Source: PLanc-01 sp034678485
GTDB lineage: Bacteria; Planctomycetota; Phycisphaerae; Sedimentisphaerales; Anaerobacaceae
Assembly: GCA_034678485.1 (NCBI GenBank)
Contig: JAXDBU010000061.1
Location: forward strand, 1-64,000
Direction: 5' to 3'
DNA length: 64,000 bases
A program made the translations under genes and the position numbers. The notes beneath the pieces were generated by a model. The model was given only the letters and a program-made list of their open reading frames with translations, was not told the DNA's origin and ran no database searches. Below are positions 49,992 through 58,088 of this stretch, piece after piece. How positions within the stretch are numbered: position 1 is the first letter of the stretch; each line of letters starts with the position of its first letter.

Positions 49992-51785
49992 CTATTCTCT
50001 TCCCACGCCCCGGGTCGCCAAGTCCTTCAGCTCGGGCAGGTGCTCCACGTACACGCCGGGAGGCGTCGTATCTCGGCTCTTGCAGATCGAGGCGGCCATA
50101 CCGACGACCTCGCCCATCATGCCGCAGGTCCGCATCACGCGGACCGTGCCCAGCGCCACGTGCGTGACGCTGATGTCGCGACCTGCCATGAAAAGGTTCT
50201 CGACGTTCCGCGAGTACAGGCATCGGTACGGGATCGGATAGGGTTTGATCGCGGGCGTCTTGCAGATCGTTTTGAACTCCTCGCCGGGGAAGTGCTCCGT
50301 GTTCTTCGGATCGGGATAGTGCAGGTCGAGCGACCACGTCGTCGTCACGAAAGCGTCCGGATACGGACGCTGTTCCTGCACGTCCTGCTGACAGAGGATC
50401 ACGTCGCCCAGCAGCCGGCGGGACTCCCGCTTGCCCGCGATGTACGCCACCCAGGAGAGCTGCCGATTCGCGTATTTCGCCTTGTCGGCGCTGTGGTTCT
50501 TGAGGAAGGACCAGTTGCCATAGACGGCGCCAAACCCGTGGTCACGGATCGACTCGAAGTCCGCGATCTGATCTTTGTTCAAGCCGGTCTCCCAGTTCCA
50601 GTCGCCCCGCGTCGCGTGCTCGCAGCTTGCCTCCGTGAAGCGAAGGGCCCAGGGACACTCGGGAAACGACGTCGCCTTGAGCGTCTCGACCGTGTACCAC
50701 TGGACCGAAGAGCCCATCGTCATCTTGTCCGGCTCGGGCGGGGCGAGCGTCTCGCCCGTCTCTTGCCAGCTTTCGCGACCCATCCGCCAGTCCGCGCCCG
50801 CGAGGAAGCCTATCGTCCCATCCCCTGTGCAGTCGGCGAAGAGCGATGCACGAAAACGGCGGTCCTTGCCGGTCCGGATGTCCCGGGCGATCACCGCGAC
50901 GATTCGATCCGCGTCCTTCTCGACGGCGCAGGCGTGCATGTTGAGGAACAGACGCAGGTTCCGCTCGGCCTTCACGATACGAAGCTTCTTCTCGTCGTTG
51001 TAGAAGCCGGCGGCCTGGGCATTGCCCTGGTTGTCCGGGTCCAGCTCGCGAACGACGTCGCCGATCCGCGGGTACGGCGGCAGATTGATCTGTCCATTCA
51101 GGTGCACGCGGACCTCGGAACTGTTGTTGCCGCCCAGAACGGGCCGGTCGTGGACAAGGGCCACGCTCAGTCCCAGCCTTGCGGCCGAGATCGCGGCACA
51201 GGTCCCCGCCATCCCGCCGCCGACCACGACAAGATCGAACTGTCCGGCGTCCTCGGGTCCGCCCCCCTGCCGCAGAGCAGCCAGCGCCTCCCCTTCCGGC
51301 GGTGCGGACCCCGGATCGCTCAGGAACGCAATCGCGTCGCAGCGACCCTCGAAACCGGTCAGGTCATGCAGAGCGAGCTTGACCTTGTCGTTCTTGATCT
51401 CGACGGCGCCGCCATCTTGCCAGTGCCATCCGGCCCCTTCCGTGCCAAACGTGGTCGTCAGCGGCGCGCCGTCGAGCAGGACCTGGAACCTGCCCGGCGC
51501 ATCGCTACTGCTGCACGCCGGGACCCAATTCCGCGTGCGGACCCAGACGCGGTACTCGCCCGGCGGAATCGCAATACGTGTCACGGCGTCCTTGACCGGC
51601 ACGCCCAGTCCATGCGCCAGGAGGAACGGCGAGCCCATCTGGTCCATGAACTGCTGATCCACGAACCACCCGCCGAGATCGTCGAAGGACTCCGCCTCCA
51701 CGAGGGCCTGCCCCGCAGCAGCCGACGCCGGGAGCAAGAAGCTCACCACAGAGGCACAGAGGACACGGAGAGAAACGGAATTCAT
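49992..51785 (-). CDS. Secreted FAD-dependent oxidoreductase
   Basis: This 597-residue protein belongs to the FAD_oxidored group often found in planctomycete polysaccharide loci. It begins with a signal peptide (SLRVLCASVVSFLLPASAAA), part of which is encoded by a family D repeat. A carbohydrate-binding-like domain covers about residues 25-180. The FAD domain follows: VVVGGGMAGTCAAISAARLG, RPVLGGNNSSEVRVHLNG, FADCTGDGTIG and YSRNVENLFMAGRDIS. The C-terminus is next to the GxxExxY element. ATG 51785 fits the signal; 21 codons of frame extend upstream. Confidence 0.85.
   Translation of the reverse strand: MNSVSLRVLCASVVSFLLPASAAAGQALVEAESFDDLGGWFVDQQFMDQMGSPFLLAHGLGVPVKDAVTRIAIPPGEYRVWVRTRNWVPACSSSDAPGRFQVLLDGAPLTTTFGTEGAGWHWQDGGAVEIKNDKVKLALHDLTGFEGRCDAIAFLSDPGSAPPEGEALAALRQGGGPEDAGQFDLVVVGGGMAGTCAAISAARLGLSVALVHDRPVLGGNNSSEVRVHLNGQINLPPYPRIGDVVRELDPDNQGNAQAAGFYNDEKKLRIVKAERNLRLFLNMHACAVEKDADRIVAVIARDIRTGKDRRFRASLFADCTGDGTIGFLAGADWRMGRESWQETGETLAPPEPDKMTMGSSVQWYTVETLKATSFPECPWALRFTEASCEHATRGDWNWETGLNKDQIADFESIRDHGFGAVYGNWSFLKNHSADKAKYANRQLSWVAYIAGKRESRRLLGDVILCQQDVQEQRPYPDAFVTTTWSLDLHYPDPKNTEHFPGEEFKTICKTPAIKPYPIPYRCLYSRNVENLFMAGRDISVTHVALGTVRVMRTCGMMGEVVGMAASICKSRDTTPPGVYVEHLPELKDLATRGVGRE
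51743..51771. repeat. Family D repeat inside a signal-peptide coding region
   Basis: CACCACAGAGGCACAGAGGA and the following CACGGAGAG match the repeat ends at 49.55 and 49.97 kb. On the minus strand it reads SLRVLCASVV, the hydrophobic core of the oxidoreductase signal peptide. Confidence 0.85.
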
Positions 51786-51856
51786 GCAATCCTCCGATCG
51801 CACGGGGTGTATTCTCAGCCCATGCATCAAGCGCGCATCGGTGGCCAAACTACTGT

Positions 51857-52513
51857 CTATCCCTCAACAAGGCCCCGCGTAGGTTCGACCTCTTGCCATG
51901 GGAACGGCTTTGTGTCAGGGTACTCGGCGGTGTAAGCCTTCATCTCCTCCTGATTCAGAGGATACCATTCATCGTACGGATAGCGTCTGAAGAACTCGGA
52001 AATCCGCTCGCGAAAATGCTCATCAGCGATTGGGTTGAGACGTCCCCTGCGAAGGTCCCGCAATCCTTCAAGTTCCACTCTGGGAACACGCAGAGTCACC
52101 ATGAAATCGACAGCCATCTTCTCGATGAAACCAACCCTCGTATCGGGCGGTAGATAGAACCATTTCTGATTGATGCGAGCGTGTTGGGTTAGTATGGTCT
52201 TCCAGCCTTTGGCACCGGTCCTTTCATTTGCTTTCTGTTCCACATCCAGGAATCGCCTGATCTCGCACAGCGTAATGTCACGGCTACGGACTGCATCGCA
52301 ATCCTGTGTAGCAACAATCGCAGCAACAGGTCGTACAGACACAATGATGTCTACCGGATCGTTCTTCTGAGCGATCTCCACCCATCTTGCGAGACATTCC
52401 CCACCTTCGTCGGCAATGATAACCTTGTCGAGCGAGAAATCAACTCGTGGAAGCCCCACAAATAGGTCTCCCTGGCGAATAGGAGCAGATGTATCGGGGA
52501 AATCGTAGATCAC
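51857..52513 (-). CDS. Hypothetical protein of the TIGR04255 cassette
   Basis: I do not recognise this 218-residue soluble protein. It contains VRPVAAIVATQDCDAVRSRD, which recalls a nucleotide-binding or hydrolase fold, and a C-terminal charged helix (RERISEFFRRYPYDEWY). The start is GTG 52511-52513, overlapping the stop of the preceding gene (GTGA), so translation is coupled. Base composition is AT-richer than flanking genes. It is the last of three overlapping genes. The function is unknown. Confidence 0.6.
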   Translation of the reverse strand: MIYDFPDTSAPIRQGDLFVGLPRVDFSLDKVIIADEGGECLARWVEIAQKNDPVDIIVSVRPVAAIVATQDCDAVRSRDITLCEIRRFLDVEQKANERTGAKGWKTILTQHARINQKWFYLPPDTRVGFIEKMAVDFMVTLRVPRVELEGLRDLRRGRLNPIADEHFRERISEFFRRYPYDEWYPLNQEEMKAYTAEYPDTKPFPWQEVEPTRGLVEG

Positions 52514-52875
52514 AGCTCATTCTCCCACTGAATCCCCTGGAGCGCCTCCGATTCGGCGAGGGCCAGACGCTCTCTTTCGGCCTGCTCAAGAATCTGGCGG
52601 GCCATTCGCAACGCCTCTGACCGCGACACGAAACGCCTGATTGCTTCCTGGTAGATCGCTGCACTGACCACGGCATCTCGGCGTCGTTTCTCCATTAACC
52701 AAGGGTCGGATATAGCGGTTAGTGGCGAGATGGCCAGAGAAAGAACAAGCCCGGCGACTCTAAACATGCGGAACCACGCAGGACGGATCTCATTGCTCTC
52801 CTCCCAAGGACCCGTTGCAAGATTCTGTGCCATCAGTCCGTCGTCACGGAGATCTACGGTATAAACACTATTCAC
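52510..52875 (-). CDS. Single-pass membrane protein of the TIGR04255 cassette
   Basis: This 121-residue protein has one likely membrane segment (MFRVAGLVLSLAISPLTAIS) followed by a charged helical tail (RFVSRSEALRMARQILEQAE). The start GTG 52875 overlaps the preceding stop codon by eight bases; ATG 52833 is an alternative. No family is recognised. The position as middle gene suggests it tethers its partners to the membrane. Confidence 0.6.
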   Translation of the reverse strand: MNSVYTVDLRDDGLMAQNLATGPWEESNEIRPAWFRMFRVAGLVLSLAISPLTAISDPWLMEKRRRDAVVSAAIYQEAIRRFVSRSEALRMARQILEQAERERLALAESEALQGIQWENEL

Positions 52876-53641
52876 CAGAGAACCTCCTTTCCAGCTCTCC
52901 CTCTATCATCTTGAAGAACCAGTCGTCCGTGATTGCATGGGCCGCGTCGATCCACCCTTCAAAGGACTCCGGCATCTTGGGCAGATCCTCCCCAGCGGAC
53001 TCAACCGTCGTTTCCCAAATCAATGCAGGAGCATTGCTCCTTTGACCAGTGGCAAATCGTACAGTGACGACTCCTTTAGGAGTCTCGCATCTGAAAGAAC
53101 CTTGCCATGTGAAACCGACCGGTGTGGCTTGGATAGGGGTGCCCTGGAAGAGGCTATCCGGTAGCGATATGTTCAGTCTCAGTTTGTCTCGCAGGAACAC
53201 AAAGACATTCCCTTCAGCGTGGTCGTAATCCACGGCGTCAATGTACCGCAGGACAAGATTGGTTATCTTTAGATCTACCGCTTTAGGGTGGGCCTCATAC
53301 AGCCTCTTCACAGCAGGCAAGACGCGATCCCGAAAACCTCCCCATGTATAGTCGGCTGTCGAGTTGACAGTGAAGATACCTGGACCTATCTGAACCAGCG
53401 GCCACGAGTTCGCTGCCACTCGAAACCGATGCTGAACAACATGACCAACCAACTCGTCTGGCAGGCTGGCATTCGGGAGTTCTTCATGTTCCGGGTAGTC
53501 GTTTTGCATTCGGTCAAACACTCGTGCAAGAAGAAGCTTGTAGTGGGGGTCGATCTGATGACCCTGCGGAGTCCCCTGTAGCTTCCATCTGACCTCCAGA
53601 ATTGCTTCAACGAGAGGTTTGTTCTTCAACTCCTTGCTCAT
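52868..53641 (-). CDS. TIGR04255 family protein
   Basis: This 257-residue protein matches TIGR04255 in my reading: the N-terminal NKPLVEAILEVRW, the LVQIGPGIFTVNST region, and WETTVESAGEDLPKMPESFE with the final FFKMIEGELERRF. The family is found sporadically in bacteria and its function is unknown. It is the first gene of the three-gene cassette. It starts 21 bases after the rpiB stop on the same strand, so read-through from rpiB is likely. ATG 53641 has GAGG upstream. Confidence 0.75.
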   Translation of the reverse strand: MSKELKNKPLVEAILEVRWKLQGTPQGHQIDPHYKLLLARVFDRMQNDYPEHEELPNASLPDELVGHVVQHRFRVAANSWPLVQIGPGIFTVNSTADYTWGGFRDRVLPAVKRLYEAHPKAVDLKITNLVLRYIDAVDYDHAEGNVFVFLRDKLRLNISLPDSLFQGTPIQATPVGFTWQGSFRCETPKGVVTVRFATGQRSNAPALIWETTVESAGEDLPKMPESFEGWIDAAHAITDDWFFKMIEGELERRFSGE

Positions 53642-53662
53642 ATGTATTCTACCTCACTCTTG

Positions 53663-54166
53663 CTATCCTGGTTCGTTGGCTTCCCGCCATGCATTCCGTG
53701 GTTTCCTCAGTGGTAATGACTCCAGGGAGCACTTGTCGAGCTCCGATATCTTCTGGACGCGGCGCGCATGGCGGCCGCCGTCGAAGGGGGTGGCCAGCCA
53801 GATGTCGATCATCTTGAGCGCCAGATCGATCGACACCATCCTGGCGCCGATGGAGATGGCGTTGGCGTCGTTGTGGGCCCGGCTCAGTCTTGCCAGCTCC
53901 TCGTTCCAGCAGACGGCGCAGCGGACGCCGCGAACCTTGTTGGCGACGATGGTTTCGCCGTTGCCGCTGCCGCCCAGGACGACCGCCCGGTCGCACTCGC
54001 CCCGCCCGACCGCGAGAGCCGCCGGATAAACGAAATCCGGATAGTCGCACGACTCGGCCGAGAAAGCCCCGAAATCCTTCACCTCGTGGCCCCGCTCGAC
54101 CAGGTGCTTCTTGATCCGTTCCTTGTACTCGTATCCTGCGTGATCCGTGCCCAACGCGATCTTCAT
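53663..54166 (-). CDS. rpiB: Ribose-5-phosphate isomerase B
   Basis: RpiB interconverts ribose 5-phosphate and ribulose 5-phosphate. The 167-residue protein has the N-terminal IALGTDHAGYEYKERIKKHL, the phosphate motif GGSGNGETIVANKVRGVRCA with the catalytic Cys in the CAVCWNEE region, and SRAHNDANAISIGARM. The length is slightly above the usual 145-155 because of a C-terminal tail. ATG 54166 has AGGGG upstream. Upstream is repeat DNA, downstream is the TIGR04255 cassette. Confidence 0.93.
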   Translation of the reverse strand: MKIALGTDHAGYEYKERIKKHLVERGHEVKDFGAFSAESCDYPDFVYPAALAVGRGECDRAVVLGGSGNGETIVANKVRGVRCAVCWNEELARLSRAHNDANAISIGARMVSIDLALKMIDIWLATPFDGGRHARRVQKISELDKCSLESLPLRKPRNAWREANEPG

Positions 54167-54316
54167 CTCTACCCCTTGCACACCGGTCGGTTCCAAATCC
54201 GCAGTGTACAGTCCGACGGCCCCCGCCGCAATTCCCAATCCCGCCACGCGATCCCAATTCCTCTGGGGTGTAGAACCGCAGTTGCGACCTCCCCCAGAGT
54301 GACGAGACGTTGCCCC

Positions 54317-54431
54317 GACTCTGTCATTCCTGCGCAGAGCCTGCCCTCGACCCGATCGGGGGCAGGAATCCAGGAGCCGTGGGACTGGACGCGACCTGAT
54401 GAATGGATTCCCGCGTCCGCGGGAATGACAG
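54317..54431. repeat. Dispersed inverted repeat, family C copy
   Basis: TCTGTCATTCCTGCGCAGAG, CCCGATCGGGGGCAGGAATC and GGATTCCCGCGTCCGCGGGA show the three palindromic parts of a full element. A shortened second copy follows at 54477-54537, and the same long form recurs at 57004-57130. Confidence 0.8.
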
Positions 54432-54476
54432 GCGGGAGGGCGGCTCCGACCCGAGGGGGATGCAGGGGCTCTCGTC

Positions 54477-54537
54477 ACGACTCTGTCATTCCTGCGCAGA
54501 GCCTGCCCTCGACCCGATCGGGGGCAGGAATCCAGGA
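54477..54537. repeat. Dispersed inverted repeat, family C, shortened copy
   Basis: Repeat of the first half of 54317-54431 (ACTCTGTCATTCCTGCGC through GGCAGGAATCCAGGAG). It lies against the remnant gene at 54542 and may have replaced its 5' end. Confidence 0.8.
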
Positions 54538-54541
54538 GTGC

Positions 54542-55093
54542 ATGCTGGGCCAAGACCCGTCGGGGACCGCAAGCATTTCCGTGGAGAACTTTAGCTTCGA
54601 GCTTCCGGGCACCGGGCAGATCAGAGGGTGGGATGGGACCTGCTCTGATCCCACGTAGACCGGTCTGGTCGCCGACATTCCCGGCTGGCGAAGCGATTAC
54701 GCGGCGTTCAACTCCGGGGTCGAGACGGGCAATGGAGCCACCGACGGCAGTTGGACGGCCTTCCTGAAGACCGGCGACCCGGCGGTCTGGCAACTGACGA
54801 GCCATACGATTGCCGCCGGCGAGGTCCTGGAACTCGCGCTGGACGCCAGGAACATATCGAACGCCACGACGCTGCTGATGACTTTGTATTACGAGGACGC
54901 GGACGCACGGGTCCCGGCGGCCATCCAGACGGTCGAAATCACAGACACGATGGCCCAGTACACGCTGCGCCTAACCGCCGCGAGTGTGCCCGACTCCATC
55001 GGCAAACAAGTCAGCATCGAATTGACGAACGTCAGCGCCAATCGGCTGGCGCGGCTCGCCCTCGACAACATCCGCCTCGCTCCGGCCCAGTGA
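54542..55093 (+). pseudogene. Decayed secreted-protein gene with in-frame UAG
   Basis: From ATG 54542 the frame reads ISVENFSFELPGTGQIRGWD and then stops at TAG 54656-54658. The same frame continues after the stop with ADIPGWRSDYAAFNSGVETG, SWTAFLKTGDPAVWQLTSHT and ends LARLALDNIRLAPAQ at 55093. This looks like a carbohydrate-binding or PEP-type secreted domain with one internal stop and a missing 5' end, where a family C repeat now sits. UAG read-through is possible but I see no support. Confidence 0.6.
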
Positions 55094-55256
55094 GCTTCCA
55101 GGAATCTCATAAACGCCCAGGCCGCAGCCACTTGTCGCCATAGGCAAATCCCCTGTGGCGGGAGAGAAAGGACGCCGCCGGCTGCCCCATTCGCCTTCGC
55201 TCAGGGCGGGCTCTGAGCGTGTCGCAGGGGCATATCGTGACTGCGGGCGACGCCGA

Positions 55257-55955
55257 TCAGAGGAGGCGCCGCCGCCGACACAGGGTCACGACTCCGCTGC
55301 CGAGCGAGACCAGCAGGATCGCGCCGGGGACCGGCACCAGTGTCGGCGTCGCTGTGACGCTGGAGTTCCAGTAGGCGTTGTCGGCGCCTTCGATGATATC
55401 GCCGAAGCCGACCAGATCGAGCGAGCCGAACGCGCCGCGGATCTCGATCGTCGCCGAGGTGTCCTCGTAGACGCGGAAGCTGCCCAGCTCCGGATGATCG
55501 ATGAAGTACAGGAAGTCGGCCTCCAGCTCGGCGCTGGTGAGATTGTCGGCGGTCGTGTAGAGACCGATGGCCGCCGTGAAGAACGGATTGCCGTCCGAGC
55601 TGCTCTGGGCGGTGAAAGTCACCGTGGTCAGGCACCGGGCCGGGTCATCCAGGCTGTACCACCAGTCGCCGTTGTGGAAGTTCAGCGTGCCCAGGACGAA
55701 GGTCTCGCCCACCGCCGCGGAAACGCTGCGGCCGATGAAGTCCAGCGTCGTAGGGACCTGGTCGTCTGCCTGGGGTCGCAGGCTCAGCGAATCCGTGCCG
55801 ATGCCGAGGATGTCGCTGTGCGTCATGACATAATCGCTGGCATGGTAGACCGCGTCGAACGTGCCGGTGATGTCCCCCGATATAACCTGGCCAAACGAGA
55901 GACTCCCCGCCAGAAGCGTCAAGACCATCGAGACCACGACTGTTCTATTTCTCAT
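55257..55955 (-). CDS. PEP-CTERM-like exported protein
   Basis: This 232-residue protein has a signal peptide (VVVSMVLTLLAGSLSFG) and a C-terminal tail VPVPGAILLVSLGSGVVTL followed by CRRRRLL, the layout of a PEP-CTERM-like sorting signal. The body (LGTLNFHNGDWWYSLDD and VTFTAQSSSDGNP) is beta-rich and resembles the choice-of-anchor K type of extracellular proteins. ATG 55955 has GGAGGAGGA upstream. It and the protein at 43055 may be sorted by the same exosortase, not present in this window. Confidence 0.75.
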   Translation of the reverse strand: MRNRTVVVSMVLTLLAGSLSFGQVISGDITGTFDAVYHASDYVMTHSDILGIGTDSLSLRPQADDQVPTTLDFIGRSVSAAVGETFVLGTLNFHNGDWWYSLDDPARCLTTVTFTAQSSSDGNPFFTAAIGLYTTADNLTSAELEADFLYFIDHPELGSFRVYEDTSATIEIRGAFGSLDLVGFGDIIEGADNAYWNSSVTATPTLVPVPGAILLVSLGSGVVTLCRRRRLL

Positions 55956-56137
55956 TACACGATCCTCCTCCTCTGCAATCAGTTCATGTGAATCCACCGT
56001 GACACGCCGTCACTCCCTATCGATTATCTATTCTATGAAATGCCGGTCGCATAGTCCAGTGCAATTGATAATTGAAGCAGGAGGGACGCCCATCCGAAGG
56101 CGCGGCAAGCAAGCTGTCTCGGACCCGCCGACAGGGG

Positions 56138-56932
56138 TCACAGGTCCTCGCAAGCCGGCAGTAAGTCATCTGCACACAACCACTTATGTCTATCCGCATC
56201 CCGGGCCCGATCCGCCGGGTCGTGCGGAATCCTGCCCGGCTCGGGGATCAGTTCGCCAATTCGCGTCGGCAGATTGTCGGGGCAATCAAACCTCTCGCGA
56301 CACGACGGCGACTGTCCCTCAGACGCGTAGCGGACGGGTGTCCGGCCCTGCGACGAGTCATCGCGGCGCATCAGCAGGTGCAGGAGAAACCGATATCCCG
56401 GCGTGTCGGGGTTGGCCAGGATCTGTTCGTAGGCCCGTGCCCGCGCCGGCGCGCCGCGCAGACCGTCATCGACCGTGGGCGTCGTCACGCGCGTGATCCA
56501 GTGGCCGCCGTAGAGCGGCGCGAACTTCAGACGCATGGACTCCGCACACTCCTGCACGTATTCCGTGTCGCTCTGCTTCGACGCCGGCGTGACATAGACC
56601 GGCTTTCGCGCGCCTGCCAGGTGCGGCTTGTCCGCCGGCGGGGTGAAGCACTCCACGAACACGTTCGTCGTCAGGTCGCCGGACGGCGCCTCAGGGCTCC
56701 GGACTCGTCGCGACAGACTCCACGCACGCTCCAGGAACTTGCCCAGCACGGGACGATGGTAGTTCGCCCCCTGCTCGGAAAAACACGCCTGGATCGCGGC
56801 GCGGGCCTGCTCGTGCTCGAACGGCGCCAGGCGGGACATCCAGACGCGAAGCTCCGCGTCCGTGGCCTCCCACTGAGGGTACAGGCCTTTCACTTCCTCG
56901 TCGATGAATCGCTGGACTTCCAGCCGGGTCAT
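56138..56932 (-). CDS. Phage-block hypothetical protein, last gene of the row
   Basis: I do not recognise this 264-residue protein. It starts MTRLEVQRFIDEEVKGLYPQ and has helical, charged segments, including LAPFEHEQARAAIQACFSEQ, a form reminiscent of replication accessory proteins (loader-like) of phages. A middle part is rich in loops and Pro. ATG 56932 has AGGAGATC upstream. It ends the minus-strand row that begins at 63440. The following sequence (55998-56137) has no gene. Confidence 0.6.
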   Translation of the reverse strand: MTRLEVQRFIDEEVKGLYPQWEATDAELRVWMSRLAPFEHEQARAAIQACFSEQGANYHRPVLGKFLERAWSLSRRVRSPEAPSGDLTTNVFVECFTPPADKPHLAGARKPVYVTPASKQSDTEYVQECAESMRLKFAPLYGGHWITRVTTPTVDDGLRGAPARARAYEQILANPDTPGYRFLLHLLMRRDDSSQGRTPVRYASEGQSPSCRERFDCPDNLPTRIGELIPEPGRIPHDPADRARDADRHKWLCADDLLPACEDL

Positions 56933-57003
56933 GGAATGATCTCCTGTAGTATGGCTTCGATTTCGTTCTCGTGGTCTCAGGATCGTGGCACAGCATGCAG
57001 CAT

Positions 57004-57130
57004 GACTCTGTCATTCCTGCGCAGAGCCTGCCCTCGACCCGATCGGGGGCAGGAATCCAGGCGCCGTGGGACTGGACGCGACCTGATGACTGGATTCCCG
57101 CCTTCGCGGGAATGACACGACGGGGGATCA
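57004..57130. repeat. Dispersed inverted repeat, family C, long form
   Basis: Same three-part palindrome as 54317-54431, from CTCTGTCATTCCTGCGC to CGCGGGAATGACACGACGG. It lies between two phage-block genes, so the repeats entered that block after its acquisition. Confidence 0.8.
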
Positions 57131-57186
57131 GGCGAGATCCAAGGATGACAACCGCGAGGGCAGGCCTGGCACCGGAATGACAGCCC

Positions 57187-57242
57187 GTGGCACCCCCGCC
57201 CTCGGGGGTGTTCATTCCCCAGCCGGGGGCGGCTGGGCCACA
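57187..57242. repeat. Palindromic repeat, family H
   Basis: GTGGCACCCCCGCCCTCGGG and CAGCCGGGGGCGGCTGGGCC form the element, as at 13112-13194 but without tandem expansion. Confidence 0.75.
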
Positions 57243-57252
57243 TGTTCGGCAC

Positions 57253-57975
57253 TCACGTCGTCGCCTCCTGCTCCAGGCGGGCCATGCGATCGCGGAGGCT
57301 CTCCGTGGGCTTGACGCCGCTCATCTGGAGCTCCAGGCGGTCGAAGTGCTTTCGCAGCGACGCGGCGCTCAGGATGTTCTTCGACCAGAACGGGTCCTTC
57401 ACGCACCAGCGAATCACCGCGTCGATCCGCTCGGGCGTCCGACCGTCCACGCGGATCATCCGGCCCACGTCCTGCGCCCACCGCGCCAGTTCCGGCGTCC
57501 GGAAGTCCCCTTTCCTCTCCACGATCAAACTCAGGAGCAATTCAGAGAGTCTCCACTCGTCAGAGTGGGGAGAATACTTCTTTTCATTCTTTTGCTTCTT
57601 CTCTTTCTTGTTAGTGGTCGCGTGCTGGTCGTTCGTTGGTTGTGTGCTGGTTGTCTGTTGGTCGTTTGTCGCCTCGTTGATATCGTAAACTCTTGTGCTG
57701 CGCAGCGTTGCAACCGTGCCGTGGGTGGTCGGCTTGAACGTCGCGAAGCCCCACTGCCTGAGGCGTTTCATGGCGGTGCGGTATTGTCCGCGGGTCAGCC
57801 CGCACTTCGCGTAGTCCCCGAGGAGGGCCTCGCCGGACTTGAGGTTGTGCAGGTTGAACTCGTCCGTGCGCCGGGCCCGCAGGGCGATCACCGTCAGCAG
57901 AATGAAGGCATTCGAGTCGTTGAGCAGTTCCAGCGTTTCGGGACTGCGATGCAGCTTGATGAATCCGTGGTTCAT
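57253..57975 (-). CDS. Phage-type replication or regulation protein, winged-helix-like
   Basis: This 240-residue protein begins MNHGFIKLHRSPETLELLND and has a winged-helix-like N-terminal half (LHNLKSGEALLGDYAKCGLT, YRTAMKRLRQWGFATFKPT), similar in form to phage replisome-organiser proteins that bind DNA. A Lys- and Asn-rich linker (ATTNKKEKKQKNEKKY) leads to a C-terminal helical domain (LLSLIVERKGDFRTPELARW). The function is inferred from form and context only. ATG 57975 is followed closely by the HTH part. Confidence 0.65.
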   Translation of the reverse strand: MNHGFIKLHRSPETLELLNDSNAFILLTVIALRARRTDEFNLHNLKSGEALLGDYAKCGLTRGQYRTAMKRLRQWGFATFKPTTHGTVATLRSTRVYDINEATNDQQTTSTQPTNDQHATTNKKEKKQKNEKKYSPHSDEWRLSELLLSLIVERKGDFRTPELARWAQDVGRMIRVDGRTPERIDAVIRWCVKDPFWSKNILSAASLRKHFDRLELQMSGVKPTESLRDRMARLEQEATT

Positions 57976-58000
57976 GAGGAATCTCCAGAAGAGAGGATCT

Positions 58001-58084
58001 CACCACAGAGGCACGGAGGCCACAGAGGCTGGAAACCAGGAATCCACCATTTCTTTTCTGTGTGCTCTGTGTCTCTGTGGTGCA
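58001..58084. repeat. Inverted-repeat element, family D
   Basis: CACCACAGAGGCACGGAGG (58001) faces GTGCTCTGTGTCTCTGTGG (about 58062-58080); the arms are near-complementary over an 84-base element. It lies immediately after the terminase stop codon at 58089. Confidence 0.75.
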
Positions 58085-58088
58085 TCGG

